DNA of 64,000 nt from Chrysomallon squamiferum (GCA_012295275.1 CM022671.1:27679822-27743821); one strand, 5' to 3'; positions 26,988-39,771 are shown, numbered from the stretch's first letter. A program made the numbers and translations. The notes: generated by a model from the letters alone, not told the origin.

Positions 26988-29900
26988 AATAATGACAATA
27001 ATAACAACAACAACAAAAACAACATTATTAATTAATAATTTCTGCTTAGTTATAAATCAATGCAATGGAAAGTAAATAAATAAACCAAACTAAAAATTGA
27101 ATTTATGAAAGTGTATGAATTTTCAGAGTTTTATCGTGTATACTAAATTACGCATAATCTCTAGCTACTTTACGTAAAATGTTGTTCAATGACCTTGGCT
27201 AACTTGTGATACATTAAAACAGTTATTACAGTTTGTACGGTAACCAGTCAGGTATATCTGACCGTCATGGTGGAATCAACATAACGTTTTTTCGATTTAG
27301 TCTTTAAGACGTGGATTAATATATTAATATATATTAGTATATCTAAAACACCAACATGGTATCTCTACCCAAATAGCATGAAGTCAAAGTTAGGGCAACT
27401 TCTTCTTGCAACACAAATATTTTTCTTTAAGATTATTCGTAATCTCAAAGCAGCCTTTTTTTATTTCCCCATTTTCTTTTTGATGCTGTACACGTTTTCA
27501 TCTCGGGCTGTTTGTCTCGCAGTTTTGACGTTTAAGCTCTTTAAAAAGAACAACTAACTCGTTTTTCTGTTTATAGGCCTAAGTGGAATTAGGTATGACA
27601 ATGGAGATTTTTTTCTCGGACAAAGAGTAAGCTTATTACAAGTACGACCATGATGACCTTTTTCTTTCTCTCTCTCAATTTATTACAATTAATCAGCTTT
27701 TCTCTTCTGCAGGCCACAAGCATTCCTCGGCCAGTCAGCGAGTGATAAGACGACCCCCCAACCCCAGACCAAACACACCGACGAGCAATACTCAAGGACC
27801 TTCCAGTGCAAGAAAATTGTCGTCTGCTATGTCTTCCACGGAAAACGGGCGTTGTAAATCCCCGGCTCCTGTGTCCAGGAAACTTCCGACCCCGCAACCA
27901 ACACACCCGAGATCCCAAACGCCCCAAAAGGAATGTGTCAGCTCGAGAAGTCGATCGCCTGCTCCGTCTAGATGGCGCTGCCAGTCTCCAGGCCCCCAAA
28001 TCAGGAGGATGCTTCCCACTCCATCAGAAGGCGAAGTATCCCGGGCAACCACAACAAACAGGATGACTTCGCCTCGCCCGAAGAGACACTCGTTAACTCC
28101 AGCAAGGTAAGGCCATCCATCTTTCTTTCTATTTGTCTGTGAGTATTTGATTTTCCTTGATAAAATATTTTACAATCATTGACCTTTTAAACCACGGCAG
28201 CCAAAGTGTGATCGTCTCTGTCAATTTGCTAGCGGAATCCCGTTCGGTTTGTCGGGAATATATGTGTCACTTTTCACTTTTGTTCGTTATTGAAAAAACG
28301 TTTGCATTCGCCACTAAATATTGTTTCTGAATATCACCTGTTGCTTTCGCGTTTGTTGGGAATGTGCATGACATTTTGAAAACCCTTGTCAGTTTAAATC
28401 GTTTGCTATTTTAACGTGTGCAGAAAATGTGTTACTCCCCTTTATGTCACGGATCAAATTCCAAACATTGCCAATGTAAGTAGTGATATTCCATGAAATT
28501 TTAGATTTAATACGTTTAATCTGAATAGGCTTTTCTTAAAAAATATTTTGAAATGGTTTTTTTTTAATATTTTCTTTTTTTCTATTTGAAATTTCGAAAC
28601 TGCTTCCTTTCCTTCGTTCTTTTTTCTTTCGTTCTTTCTTTCTTTCTTTATTTATTTATTTATTTATTTATTTATTCGTTCATTATATTGTCATTCAGTA
28701 GAATTTTATGAGAAAAGCCCAGACTATGGGAAACATTTCATTAAGTAGAACAAAGATTTTCAGGATAAAGGATTACAGGCAATTTGCTGGTTTTACGTTA
28801 ACAATTATAATTAGTTTTAATCCGGATTACACGAGCTTATTAAAATCCCATTAGAGTGTACTATAATTAAATATGAAGTCACATGGCAGGGTTAAATTAC
28901 ATACAACAAAATATTAATCACAGAAAATAAATTGACTTAATAACGATATAAATGATTAATTATTAGAAAAAAAACATTTAAAAAGAGAAAAAAGAAAAAA
29001 AAAGAAGGAACGAAACAAAATCAATTATTTCATTATTAATTCTCATAATATTTTTTTTATTCTCTCTTCTATCATTTCTTTCACTTTTTACATCCATTTC
29101 TTTATATTTTATGTTTGTTTTTCTTTGTCATGGTTTCCTATAGGTAAACATTTTCCCTAGAGTGATGACAGCTAAACCTTAATTCGCTCTTTAAGCGATC
29201 GGCTTAACTTGAACTGGTCATTATTCTTTTCTCTTATCTGACGTTGTCAGTTTATGTTCTTTCCGTTATTCCGGCCGGCCCTTCAGCTAAAGTATTCTGG
29301 CAAGAAGCGCTTTGAATTTCCTTTCCGCCTAATTAAGTCTTTATTGGAAAAACTGTGAAGGAATTCGAACGGTAACTGTGATTTTCATAATGGGTCTAAC
29401 TTTGCGTGTCTCACATACCTAGCCTTTGCGTGATACAGTTCGGATTTACCGTTTTCTCCTAGTATGCGTGTATATGACGGTAAGTACATACATACATCAG
29501 TGTGGGATTTGTACGAATGTACGGGTATGTCTGTTTACATGTTGGTAAGCTCTATATTTATATCCATAATTTTGGTATATTAATACATTTATGAGCGGTG
29601 GTTCCAGAATGTCACTAAAGATGGAAACGTTATTCATTATGAATGTGTCCTATATCGGCTGGCATTAAAACCAGGAATTGGTAGCTGTTATATTTCTTCG
29701 CCCATATCTAGAATAGTATGTGTTTATTATAAATGTATTTCTGTCCGTATTCCAATTATTCATAATTTTGGCTGTCTTGTTTGTCAGAAAAACATATATA
29801 TAATATTTCATTAGCCTTAACATACAATTGTGAACTTTTCAAATGTGGCAGGCTGATTCTAAATAATTCAATCACCTGGTTCAAAACTATAGCATGCTCT

Positions 29901-32900
29901 ACAGTTCAATAACAATAACAACAAGCAACCGATATTGTTTTCCCTGCCTGTCAGCGTTACCCGCTGAATTCCACCTTTGTGAAGCAAACAAGTCCAGACG
30001 AATCCCGGGGTTTTAAGTATGACACGAACAATCGTACACTTGTGTGTATACACATACACACGCCGCAATACAACCAGTACCACCACCGTGCCGTCGTACA
30101 ATACACACACATACATACACGAGTGGGAGATATTTCAAGGTGGGGAAACAGTTAATATTTCTGACCATTTAACCTCACACATTCTGGGGTCAGTATTCAA
30201 TAATGGTTGCGTCATTGTAACGGAATGTTTTGCTTCGTGAGCGGCAGAACTGTCTTAGTGGCTACGACTTTGTCGTCAGTGAACTAAGGAACTTCAAAGG
30301 ATAATTCTCGAAGGTGAGACCATTTATTTAGTGTTAAACTTTTCGTGATACCGACTGTGCCGACCGTTTATTAACTCTTCAGGTACAATGAACGGCCTTT
30401 TTATCGAGTATACATACATACATACATGTATGTAGCAGGCTTTTTACTCTTTTGTTTATTAAAATGTACAAGTGCCAGAGTTACCATAATTATTCTAACG
30501 AAAGGCAGAGAACAGTTTCTTTTGTTCAAGTTTGATCTGAAATACAAACATGCGTGTTATTTGTTATCGTAAGTGAGTGGCTAATGCTATTTAGTTTTGT
30601 TTTGTTTCTTGAAATGATAGCCTAAGTTTGAATTATTACGAAAGGTAAGAAGTTATCTACATTATTTAGGCAAAGCTTTTATTTATTTATATTATTTTGT
30701 TTGTTTTGTTTTTATGGGAGTTGTATTTCTGTTCGGTTGAAGAGGTGCATCGTTCAGAAATCCACGTTTTATGGACGATTACGTACAATGATTTATAACT
30801 TTATATTACTTTGTAAGATAATATATATATATATATAATTTACTAATGGTCCTATTGGCCATTTCCCGTTACAACTAATGCTCCTCGACTAGTTTATAAA
30901 ATATTGCGGGATATGTGTCCTATAATATTGTATTAACAAAATACGGCCAACATACTGATAGCTTTTAATATTTATTCTTTAAAACGTCATTAAGCAAATA
31001 TTTATTCATGAAATTTATTAAGACACTTGTTTTAATTTTCTGATTTTTTCCTTTTAGATATAAGTCAGGGAATTTTTCCTTTTTATTTAATTATAGTTAT
31101 TATATTACTTTTTACTTTTTCTTTTCTTTTTTCTTTTTTAAATGAAAAAAAGAAAATAAACAAAAAATCGTAAATTAATAAACAAATAAATATTTTATGT
31201 AAACAAAAAATGTATAAAAAACGAAAATAAAAAGTAAATGAATGTAAGTAAACAAAATACCATTGTGTGTCTTGCTGACATGGAGTAGATTGTATTTCTT
31301 CGTATTCGTCAACGTCGGCAGTTTTCATTATTTATATAAATAAAATAAAATAAAATAAAATAAAATAAAATAAAATAAAATAAAATAAATTAATTAAAAT
31401 AAAATAAATAAGTAATTAGTAAATAACTTAATTAATTACTTTAAAAAAATGATAATAAAGTAGTGAAATTGCTGACAAATCTGTAATATAAGTGATAAAG
31501 CTATAAATTATAAAATACTTATAATTATTCACATAAATGTATATTCTTAAATTTATTCTAGAATTATATATGAGTTATTTAGAATTATCAACACATTCTT
31601 GTGATTAGACTCGAATCTTATTTATAACTGACGTGAATATGCTGAGTTATTCAGTTTATGCGTATTGTTTAATAATTATTAATGACCACAGATTTATAGT
31701 TTAGGAAATAGATGAAATTGAACAAACTTGAATCTGGACTAATTCGTAACTGCACATATCAAATCTTAGATTGATTTAGAACAGTATATACATAATTAAT
31801 ACAGGACGAAATGCAGTTAGAATTTTTCAGAGCTATACAAATAAATGCTTATTCAGAGCTGTACAAATGCATGCTTAATCATTCAGAGGTTTACCTGTGT
31901 ACATTTAGTTTTTCAGATATGTACAAATGTACAATTAGATATTCAGAATTGCACAAGGGCATACTTGGTTATTCAAATACTCATTCAGAGACAGACATAT
32001 AAAATGCATCTGTTATTCAGACGTACAGATGTACACGTTTTTACTGAATTATTCAGTTTTATGCCAACACAGACCTGCTAGGATTTATTAGGAATTTTAC
32101 AGAGTAGTCTTTCAGAGTTATTCAGACCTGTGCTAGTATAAAGTTTAACCGTGCTTAAAATATATAGGTTCTGAGTTTAACCGTTAATATATGGGTATTT
32201 AAACTATTGGAAATCAAGCTACGTGTTAACAGTGCTGTCATAACAGTGTAATTAACTCTATACGTAACCTGTTACATATGAACAATAATGGCCGACAAAG
32301 AGTGGAAAATGAACTTTTTATTATGATTTTATACATGCATTATACGTTATTTACTAAAACATTGGTTTGTATTCTTGAAGATCGTAACATTATCGGTAAT
32401 TCTAAATTGGTATTTTGAAATACATTTCTGTCAGTTGTCTATGAAATAGCTTTAAATAATTTTGTTCTTACATAACTTAGGTATCATGTAAAATATGCTA
32501 AAACATTTAGTAAGAGGTTTATGACAACATATGAATATCGATACGCTTTTCTGTTTTATATTTCTTAACAGAATATATTCTTACGGGTAAGTACTATCAT
32601 CTTCACCAAAGAACTGTTTAGAATGATTTATGTTTTACCGTTAGAACGTGTCTATGCGTTTTTCCTTCGAATTTTGTCTGGAAATTATCACACCTGTGTT
32701 AGTTATGCAAAAACTAATGGAGAAATGTGACACCTGGTTTTCGTCCAGACAGAAAAACAGTGTACCCATGACATACACCCGCGTGGGATAATATTTCGTG
32801 TGTTTTGCGAAAGGGTTTGTTACCGAATTCCATTAAGCAGATATTTGGAGATCATCCAGTATTTAAGATTGTTTAGCACTTTGTTCCCCTTTTTTTTTTT

Positions 32901-34527
32901 TTTTTCGGCGACATTTTTTGCTCTACTTGTATGAAACGTTTATTACAGAACGACAATGTTTCAGTTTATGGCAGAGTTCCATAGAGTCCAGCCCGACCTT
33001 GTGTTCGTATTGTTACGTACGGCTTTGAAGAGACCAAGAATAAATAATAAAAAATGGTAGATTATTACCTGTCTGTAGTAGTAGTAGATAAATCAGTGAA
33101 TTATGATACAGTGTTTAGTTTCAGTCGGTTTGGTTTTGGGTTATGATTTCTTTTTTTTTCTTCTTCTCTTTATTCATTTTAAAATAGTACTTGTTGTTAC
33201 TTATGTTTCTTACTTTCATTGTAATTTGTAAAATGTTTTATGTAAATGTAATATTTTTTGTTATTTTACATGTACCAAATATTTTTTACATTAGTAATAC
33301 AATATTTCGAAACATTAAAATACAAAAATTATTTATGCTATAATTCATGCCGGTGTTTTTTTTTTGGGGGGGGTAAGAATAATTTTATTGATTTTTTTTA
33401 ACTACCTTCTATCGAATACCCAAAAAAAACCTAAAACATTCATAGCAAATAACAAACGTCAACCGGGGAAAAAAAAGAGGTAAAGACACGCTTCTAAATA
33501 AAAACAAATGCCCTGACCACAAAATAATCTCTTTCAGTCTTAACTTAATATTCAGAGCTAAAAATAATCGATATAAATCCACGTACAGATATACTCTACT
33601 TCATTTATAGTATTTCATATTGGCCATTTTGGCTAAATATAAACTGTTACGTCTGAATATTTCACTTAATGCTAAAAGATTAACTGTTGCGGCAAAATGC
33701 GTAAACGTTGCTAGGATCACGTTTATTAGGGTATAACCGGTAATCGTTGAAGGCGTTGAATGATTTCAGTGTGTGAATAATACGTGTTGCTGATTTGTTT
33801 CCTATCACACTACACCAGAATGGCTGCACTTTCCCCACAGGTTATACGAGTATTTTTATCTTTTCATTTATATAGTTTTTATTAAATATATGCTTTATTA
33901 TTTATTTATATATTCATTCATTTATTCATTCATTCATTCATTCATTTATTTTAACTATTGACTTTTTGTTTTATCTCACAATCTTTGTTTTCTCATTTTG
34001 GTTTTCGTTATGATGTGTGTTGTGTGTGTGTATATATATATATATAGGGGAAAATTCGAGTTGATGGTATAAATATATTACCTTCTAATAATAAGATAAA
34101 GTGGGATTTAAAAAGTTAAAGTAATTGGGAAAACGTTTCAAAATTCTGCTATATGTATAGATATAAACATCTATAAATATTTTTCTTTGTTTATATTTAC
34201 GTTTAATTTAAAAAATGTTTTTTTTATTATATATATATTTATTTTTATATTTTTTTTTTTATTATTATTATTATTATTTTTTATTATTGGAATTTTTTTT
34301 TGGAATATTATACTTTATTTTAAAATACTGTATATTATTGTTCGTCTCCACCTTTCAGTACATTACAACTTCACATCGGAAAGATTCAAGCGAAAATATT
34401 TAAAACATTTTATTTGAAAAATAATTAAAGTATTCAAATACCCTCATATAGCTAATTGCCCTTGTTTGAAAAATTAGTTTTAAAAACATAAAAGCTGAGA
34501 ATGCATCTTCTCATGTTAAACAAATAA

Positions 34528-34558
<31 letters not shown>

Positions 34559-37500
34559 AATAATAATAATAATAATTAAAAATAATAATTAAATAATAAT
34601 TTAAAAAAAGCTTTAAATAATGCAATGTAAAAACAGTTATGTAACTACCACTGTAAACTCACACCGTTATCTGTTAACTAATATAGGAATTCTCTGACAC
34701 TTTAGCAGTAATCTACGTGACTAGCGAAGTAAAGCCGTATTATCTCAGTTAAAAGCAAAGACTGTGGTTTAATTGTGAAAATCATTAGGATGCATTGTAC
34801 CCGCGTTCGCCCCAGGTACTCTTGTGTACAAATGAACAGTGGTGGTTGGTGAACAAACACTTGGATATATGTTTAATATTAAGCACCACACGTTATTCTT
34901 TTGAAACACCGGTGTCACACACAAAGGCTTTTCTTAACGTTCTGCATGGCTTATTCTTTTCGATCATTGTTTGTTTAAACCTAAGTGATTAGTACTGGAG
35001 TGCCGTAGAAACACAAGCGATCGTCTTTTTATTGTAGTTTATTTTAATGAATGAAATTTTAATTTCAAACGAAGGTCAGTACAACAATGTGAAATACTGC
35101 AAAAATAATTTGTAGACAGTTGTTATTATTGACATTAGTATATGCTAATTAATTTTCCAAATTTAATATCAGCATAAAATTATAGCTAAACATGGAGATG
35201 ATGGCACTGACTTGTTTGCTTTGGTATTAACCTGTTACTTATTATAACGAATCTGACGATACTTTTAATAATATTTTATTTCTGTCTAGATACAGGACTT
35301 GTTTGTTTCTTTTATTTATGAATTCCTTTTTCTTTTGATAATTTTATGGTATATTTTATCTAATGGTATTTAAAGTCAGTGTCTACTTTAGTATAATGTA
35401 GTGCATGATGATTTTATATCTCACACACACACACATACACGCACGCACGCACACACACACACACACGTACACACATATGCTAATGTAAATGTTGGGAACC
35501 AGTGTATTATTCAAGAGTCATTAATATTTTTTGTTTTGTTTTAAATGCTGATTTATATATATCAGTTTGTATAATAGGACTTCAGAGTCACTGATCCAGA
35601 TCTGCTTGCTATTGCAGCATGAAGGACATCAAAGTATCCCGACACAGAATTAAGTTAAATACATTAGCCACTTGACTTTGCAGTGATGGGGTTCGACTGG
35701 TAATCTCATTAACCAAGTTTTGTGTAGGTTTCTGAACAATCAGCTGGAAGTTGTGTTGTTTTAGCGGCTCCATACAGCCATGTTTCAACCGATACGTCAA
35801 GCTCAGGGAAAAAACCTCCAACATATTATGAATCCATATTTAACCGTTATTCTATTTACTTTTTTTCAGAAAGGGTTGAATGCATAGATATCTCTAAAAC
35901 TGATCGAATACTTTCACATTTTAGTACTTGGCTGCAGTCTTTTAAGTAATAATAATATATTAAACATTGTAACTCTTATACCTGAAAGTCATTATAGCAC
36001 ATTTGACTGATATGTTATTTTAACTCTGTGTTTTCAGATCGCTAGGCAGTGGTCTCGACAAGACTGTATGCAGCACCAGGAAGTTCTCACTGACAATGGA
36101 AGCGAATGGCCAAGGTGTTAATGTTGACGAGGTTGATACGAGTGCTGGTTCACATATCAACATGGAAAAAATAAGCACGATGACTTTGGACGAGTTTAAA
36201 AATCTCTTGAACAATTCTTTGTCAGTTCCAGGAAATGCTGGAAATGGTGCAGCTTCCTTGAGTTCGGAGTCTCCTCGGTCACAGTGCAGCTCTGACAGTT
36301 GTAAGTTCCAGTCTCAAAGACAAAACTCATCATCTAGTCGCGATAGATCTAGGACTGTGTGTCATTCAAGTGATTATTCCCACAGAAAACGAAACAGTTT
36401 GGACGATTCGGGCTACCTGTCTCAAAATTGCAATAAATCCAGAACTGATATTCCTGATTCGCCAGACTTCGTACAGCGTAGAACGTCACCAGTAGTGTCA
36501 CGATCGAGAACTCCGACCTCTACCTCAAAGCCTAACGTAATATCGAGATCTCGAACGCCAACAACCACTCCAAGAACAAAAACACCAACAAACCCACAAC
36601 AACAGACAGCAGCTGAAAAACCAGAGGATGAATCTCAGCAGCATCGTTCCACAGAAACAGCTGGACAAACCACAGACGGGCAGGGCCGTCCCGAGAGACC
36701 TGCCACACCCAGCATGATTCCTCGTTTTTCAGTTCCTCGTCCAACAACACCACACACAACCAGCTCAGCTAACGACATCAAGCCACAGCTTGCAGAACGT
36801 CCACCCACTCCTAGCAGATCTAGAAAACAAATCGCCATACAGAGACCGACTACGCCTGTGAAAGTTTCCTCCTACACATCAATCTTCAACGCTAGAAGGT
36901 CTAGTACTCCAGGCCCAGAAACGTCGACTTCGAGGCCACTTACACCAACTGTTCAAAGACGTTCAGTGACCCCAGGTCCTCGGGAAGCTTGGAGAAGTTC
37001 CCAGGTTAAAAGTTCTGACAAGGCTGCTGGAGAAAGAGGCAGGCCATTGTCTCGTAGCTTGGACTTTTCAACTCAGGTGAGAAGAGCAAGAAGTGTAACT
37101 GACGTGAGAACAGGTATGAGTCTAACAGCCACAGAAATTTCAATATCAGACGACGAGGACGAACACGTTAACAAGGAAAACAAACTTCACACTGGAAATG
37201 AAATAAATAAGCAGAACCCTCAAAACCGCACCACGTCCAAAAAGGTCTTGCCACGTCAAGCCGCATTTGACCAGTCTACATCGTTTGTAATTTCCAGAAC
37301 AACAACAGGTACACACTGTGTAACACTCAAAGAGAACGGAGAAACAAAATACGATTCTTCAAAGAGAAATACTGACGCTGTTTCCAACACAGATCGTTCC
37401 AGGCCTAGGTCGAAGACTCCTGATCCATCAATGATAAGGCAAAGACCTCGCAGTGTTGAACCTCGGGGATTACTTCAAAAAAAGGAAAACAGTGGGAGAC

Positions 37501-38648
37501 CAGCTCTTGTCATATCCAGAACAAATTCGGGACAGAATGTCAACAGTCGCACCGAGGCCTGGGTTAACTCTACCATAGAAAACAAGAGAAAGTTGCCTCG
37601 ACCAAAACGATCCATGACGCCAAATTCTCTGGACGATTCCGATCCAAAACTGGAATCACGACCACTGGAAGAAATAAAAGCAGCACTGCAGCTGCCACTA
37701 AATGGATTCAAAATAGATCCAGTCGCCTTAGAAGCTCCACCTGAAGATCCCAAGGCATATTTCGAGATGGAGAAATTGTTTAAAAAGTATAAGGAAATGG
37801 AACTTCGGGCGTCTCTGAACGAAACGCCAGGCGGAGGAGACACAGATGTAAGAGGAAAGGCTCCGGGAATACTGAAGAAACAGTCATCAACGGAAACGCC
37901 TTCGTGTCGGTCTGTGAATTCTGTGTCTTTCAGCACACCTTCTCTTTCTTCTGCTACCACCAGCTCTACCAGCTCCAAAACTATGTCGGATGCTCCTAAC
38001 GGCAACAGTCATTCGGCTGACAACAACGTCGCCGAGGAAAACATACCGTCCTCCCAAGCGACTGTTTCTGAGTCTTTCACCTCACCTGCCTCTCCTCCCC
38101 CTGATAACCCTAGTGTCGCTGCGGCAAATCCCCTAAAAGAAAATGGTGTGACGTCACCAGTGGAAGAAACAGCTAGCTCGGAACAAGACAGTGCGCTAGC
38201 TCTAGTGTCAAAAATAAAGGAAATTCTTAAAGTACGCCCAAGAAAAGATAAAATGGCGGGTCCAAGGACGCGCATTCCAGCACCAAAATTAACGAAAGAC
38301 AGAAGATCTAAATCCTTCTCCTCTCTGTCAGCTTTGAGTTCTCCTTCAAACGACGACGTTCCTTTTATAATGGACGACGACAGTAACGATGCGGCAATGA
38401 ATCAGTTTGAGGGGGGCGATTCATATCAGGACGATGACAGATGCCAGACTCCAGTCCCGCGAATGGCCACGCCTTTAACAACCGGCCGAAGTACGTTTAT
38501 TAACAATCCCAACAACAACGCCAAAACTGACAGTGGAAAGAAACTAGTGAAAGCATTCTCGCACGATGCAAACCTTTCCAATTCGCTGTCTTCAGTTTCC
38601 AGCAGTCTGTCCATTTCTACAGCCGATTACGAACCGGAATACGTCTGA
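24090..38648 (+). CDS. GAS2-like protein (GAR domain and long C-terminal tail), 5'-partial; exons 24090-24197, 26257-26353, 27713-28106, 36038-38648
   Basis: Cytoskeletal linker of the GAS2/GAS2L (Drosophila Pigs) family. These proteins use a CH domain for actin and a GAR domain for microtubules, and several also bind EB1 at microtubule plus ends. The four exons join in frame (phases 0, 1, 2) into 1069 visible residues. Residues 1-66 are an almost consensus GAR domain, with CTCP near the start, then [11 protein letters not shown], and the [20 protein letters not shown] block ending DPCRC. Residues ~70-1069 form a basic Ser/Thr/Pro-rich, mostly disordered tail with many SP/TP sites, an SMIP motif (residues 425-428), a TRIP motif (944-947) and helical islands near 524-575 of the terminal exon. 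The CH domain is not in the window. Either the gene starts upstream, or an isoform starts at the in-frame ATG at 24018. The tail is longer than I recall for vertebrate GAS2L1-3. The family call is firm; the orthologue is not assigned. Confidence 0.93.
24198..26256 (+). other. Intron between GAS2-like exons a and b
   Basis: Non-coding, AT-rich. It holds a (TTTA)n tract just after the donor (24207-24262), poly(A) and poly(T) runs, (TTA)n near 25170-25200 and a pure CTT array at 25826-25899. No exon-like segment seen. Confidence 0.85.
25826..25899 (+). repeat. (CTT)n microsatellite
   Basis: About 25 CTT units in a GAS2-like intron; GAA on the other strand. Confidence 0.97.
26257..26353 (+). CDS. 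GAS2-like exon b: second half of GAR domain
   Basis: Acceptor tttatag ends at 26256 and donor gtaagc begins at 26354. The 97 nt encode [14 protein letters not shown] through HDPCRCNFP plus one base. This is the most conserved part of the GAR domain and leaves no doubt about the family. It joins the preceding exon in phase 0 and ends in phase 1. Confidence 0.96.
26354..27712 (+). other. Intron between GAS2-like exons b and c
   Basis: Non-coding. The main content is a compound microsatellite, (AAT)n followed by (GAT)n, at 26910-26987. Nothing else recognisable. Confidence 0.85.
26910..26987 (+). repeat. (AAT)n-(GAT)n compound microsatellite
   Basis: AAT units to 26943 and GAT units from 26945. 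Confidence 0.96.
27713..28106 (+). CDS. GAS2-like exon c: basic Ser/Pro-rich linker
   Basis: Acceptor cttctgcag ends at 27712 and donor gtaagg begins at 28107. The split Gly codon completes GHKHSSAS, which matches the usual end of a GAR domain. The remaining ~125 residues are rich in Arg, Ser and Pro, with repeated SP/TP dipeptides ([21 protein letters not shown]). This fits a disordered microtubule- or EB1-interacting tail. The exon ends in phase 2. Confidence 0.9.
31337..31387 (+). repeat. (TAAAA)n microsatellite
   Basis: About ten pentanucleotide units. Confidence 0.95.
31826..32030 (+). repeat. Degenerate minisatellite, 30 bp period, in GAS2-like intron
   Basis: TTCAG starts units at 31826, 31852, 31882, 31912, 31942 and (as TTCAA) 31972, then 31984 and 32016. 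Four consecutive steps are exactly 30 bp. The core is TTCAGA-(N)3-GTACAAATG. Because 30 is a multiple of 3, the frame stays open as a ten-residue repeat, but there is no coding support. Confidence 0.85.
36038..38648 (+). CDS. GAS2-like terminal coding exon (870 codons)
   Basis: Acceptor gtgttttcag ends at 36037. The base A completes the split Arg codon and the frame stays open for 2.6 kb to TGA at 38646-38648. Codon usage is balanced and GC content is clearly above the flanks, as expected for real coding sequence. Notable motifs: DSGYLS (36405-36422), SMIP (36711-36722), TRIP (38268-38279), four V[VI]SR repeats (36492, 36537, 37287, 37509), many R-x-S/T-P sites, a likely helical segment at about 37665-37830 rich in Glu, Lys and Leu, and a Ser-rich C-terminus ending DYEPEYV. 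The last three residues would fit a class III PDZ ligand, but that is speculative. Confidence 0.95.
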
Positions 38649-38762
38649 CAGACAAGAACATTTCGCAGAATTTTAATCCATACGTGTTACCTTCTCACTG
38701 AGAAACTCCACTAACGAAATTGTGTACATCAATATTTGCATCTATTCCTTAACAATTTAATT

Positions 38763-38785
38763 AAAAAAAAAAAAAAAAAAAAAAA
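38763..38785 (+). repeat. Poly(A) run in 3' UTR
   Basis: 23 consecutive A directly downstream of the stop region. Confidence 0.95.
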
Positions 38786-38792
38786 CAAGTGC

Positions 38793-38870
38793 TTCTGAAT
38801 TTCATACAAACTGCAAACTGAGCTATTCTGAATTTCATACAAACTGTAAACTGAGCTATTCTGAATTTCG
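38793..38870 (+). repeat. 33 bp tandem duplication in 3' UTR
   Basis: TTCTGAATTTCATACAAACT begins at 38793 and again at 38826 (exact 33 bp offset, one internal change). A third partial copy starts at 38859. Confidence 0.9.
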
Positions 38871-39177
38871 CTGGGATGCGTGTTCGACCCAAAAATTTAC
38901 GCTGTAATATTATTTACGTTTGTGTTTCTTTTTTACTTGTACTTTTTCAAAATGTAAAAAAAAACCCAGAGAAATGTATTTATTATGTCGTCCCAAAACC
39001 ATGCCATATATCATTAATATATACACAAGCGATAATTTAATATTTCAGTTTTATTTATTTATTGTGTTGGATATTTCGTGGCATTCTTCCATATGTATTT
39101 GTCGATTCTGGAAATATTTAATTGTTTTTAGTTTTGCTTTTGATTTTGCTTTTATAATTTTTTATTTTTTATTTTTT

Positions 39178-39183
39178 TTTATT

Positions 39184-39261
<78 letters not shown>

Positions 39262-39378
39262 TTATTTTTATTAATTTATTTTTGTTGTTGTCCCTATTGG
39301 TCAAGTGTATCTGGATAAATTTCAAAAACTGATTATATATTGGTACAGAAAAGTGGTCTCTATTCTTACAACAAACAA

Positions 39379-39421
<43 letters not shown>

Positions 39422-39771
39422 GAAAGACCTTAGGAAATTATCATTAATATTTCAAAAAAGAAATGGAAATAAATCAACAACTTTGTTATAACGTCACGAA
39501 ATCATAGAAGATTTGTCATTATTTATGTATAATCTTTTTCTTTCTTTTTTAATTTTTCTTATTTTATTATTATTATTATTGGGGTTTTTTTGGGGTTTTT
39601 GTTTGTTTTTAATTTTATTTTTTTAGTTTTTTTATTTTTTGAAGAAAAAACATTTTTTACCAAGTGTAAGACCGAACTACATTTGTTTACATTCCAATTA
39701 TCATTATAGTAATTATCATTCCTATACAATATAATTATGTATATGAGAAAAATCCTTATTTATTTATTTGC

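Larger units (their letters stand above)
28107..36037 (+). other. 7.9 kb intron before the GAS2-like terminal exon
   Basis: Exons on both sides join in frame, so no further constitutive exon is required. It contains (TTTA)n at 28646-28675, a (TAAAA)n array at 31337-31387, a 30 bp-period minisatellite at 31826-32030, and many short AT repeats. An open segment with a good pyrimidine-rich AG at about 29955-29960 would hit a stop at once if spliced to exon c. Confidence 0.75.

Noticed and set aside
27589-27999. 136-codon open frame on the minus strand
   Set aside because: It lies antisense to the conserved GAS2-like exon at 27713-28106 and reflects that exon's GC-rich codons.
29925-30150. Exon-like open segment with a good acceptor (cctgcctgtcag) in the GAS2-like intron
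   Set aside because: Joined to exon c in the required phase it meets TGA within five codons, and no good donor follows. At most a poison exon.
37475-38005. 176-codon open frame on the minus strand
   Set aside because: Antisense shadow of the GAS2-like terminal exon, with no recognisable domain.
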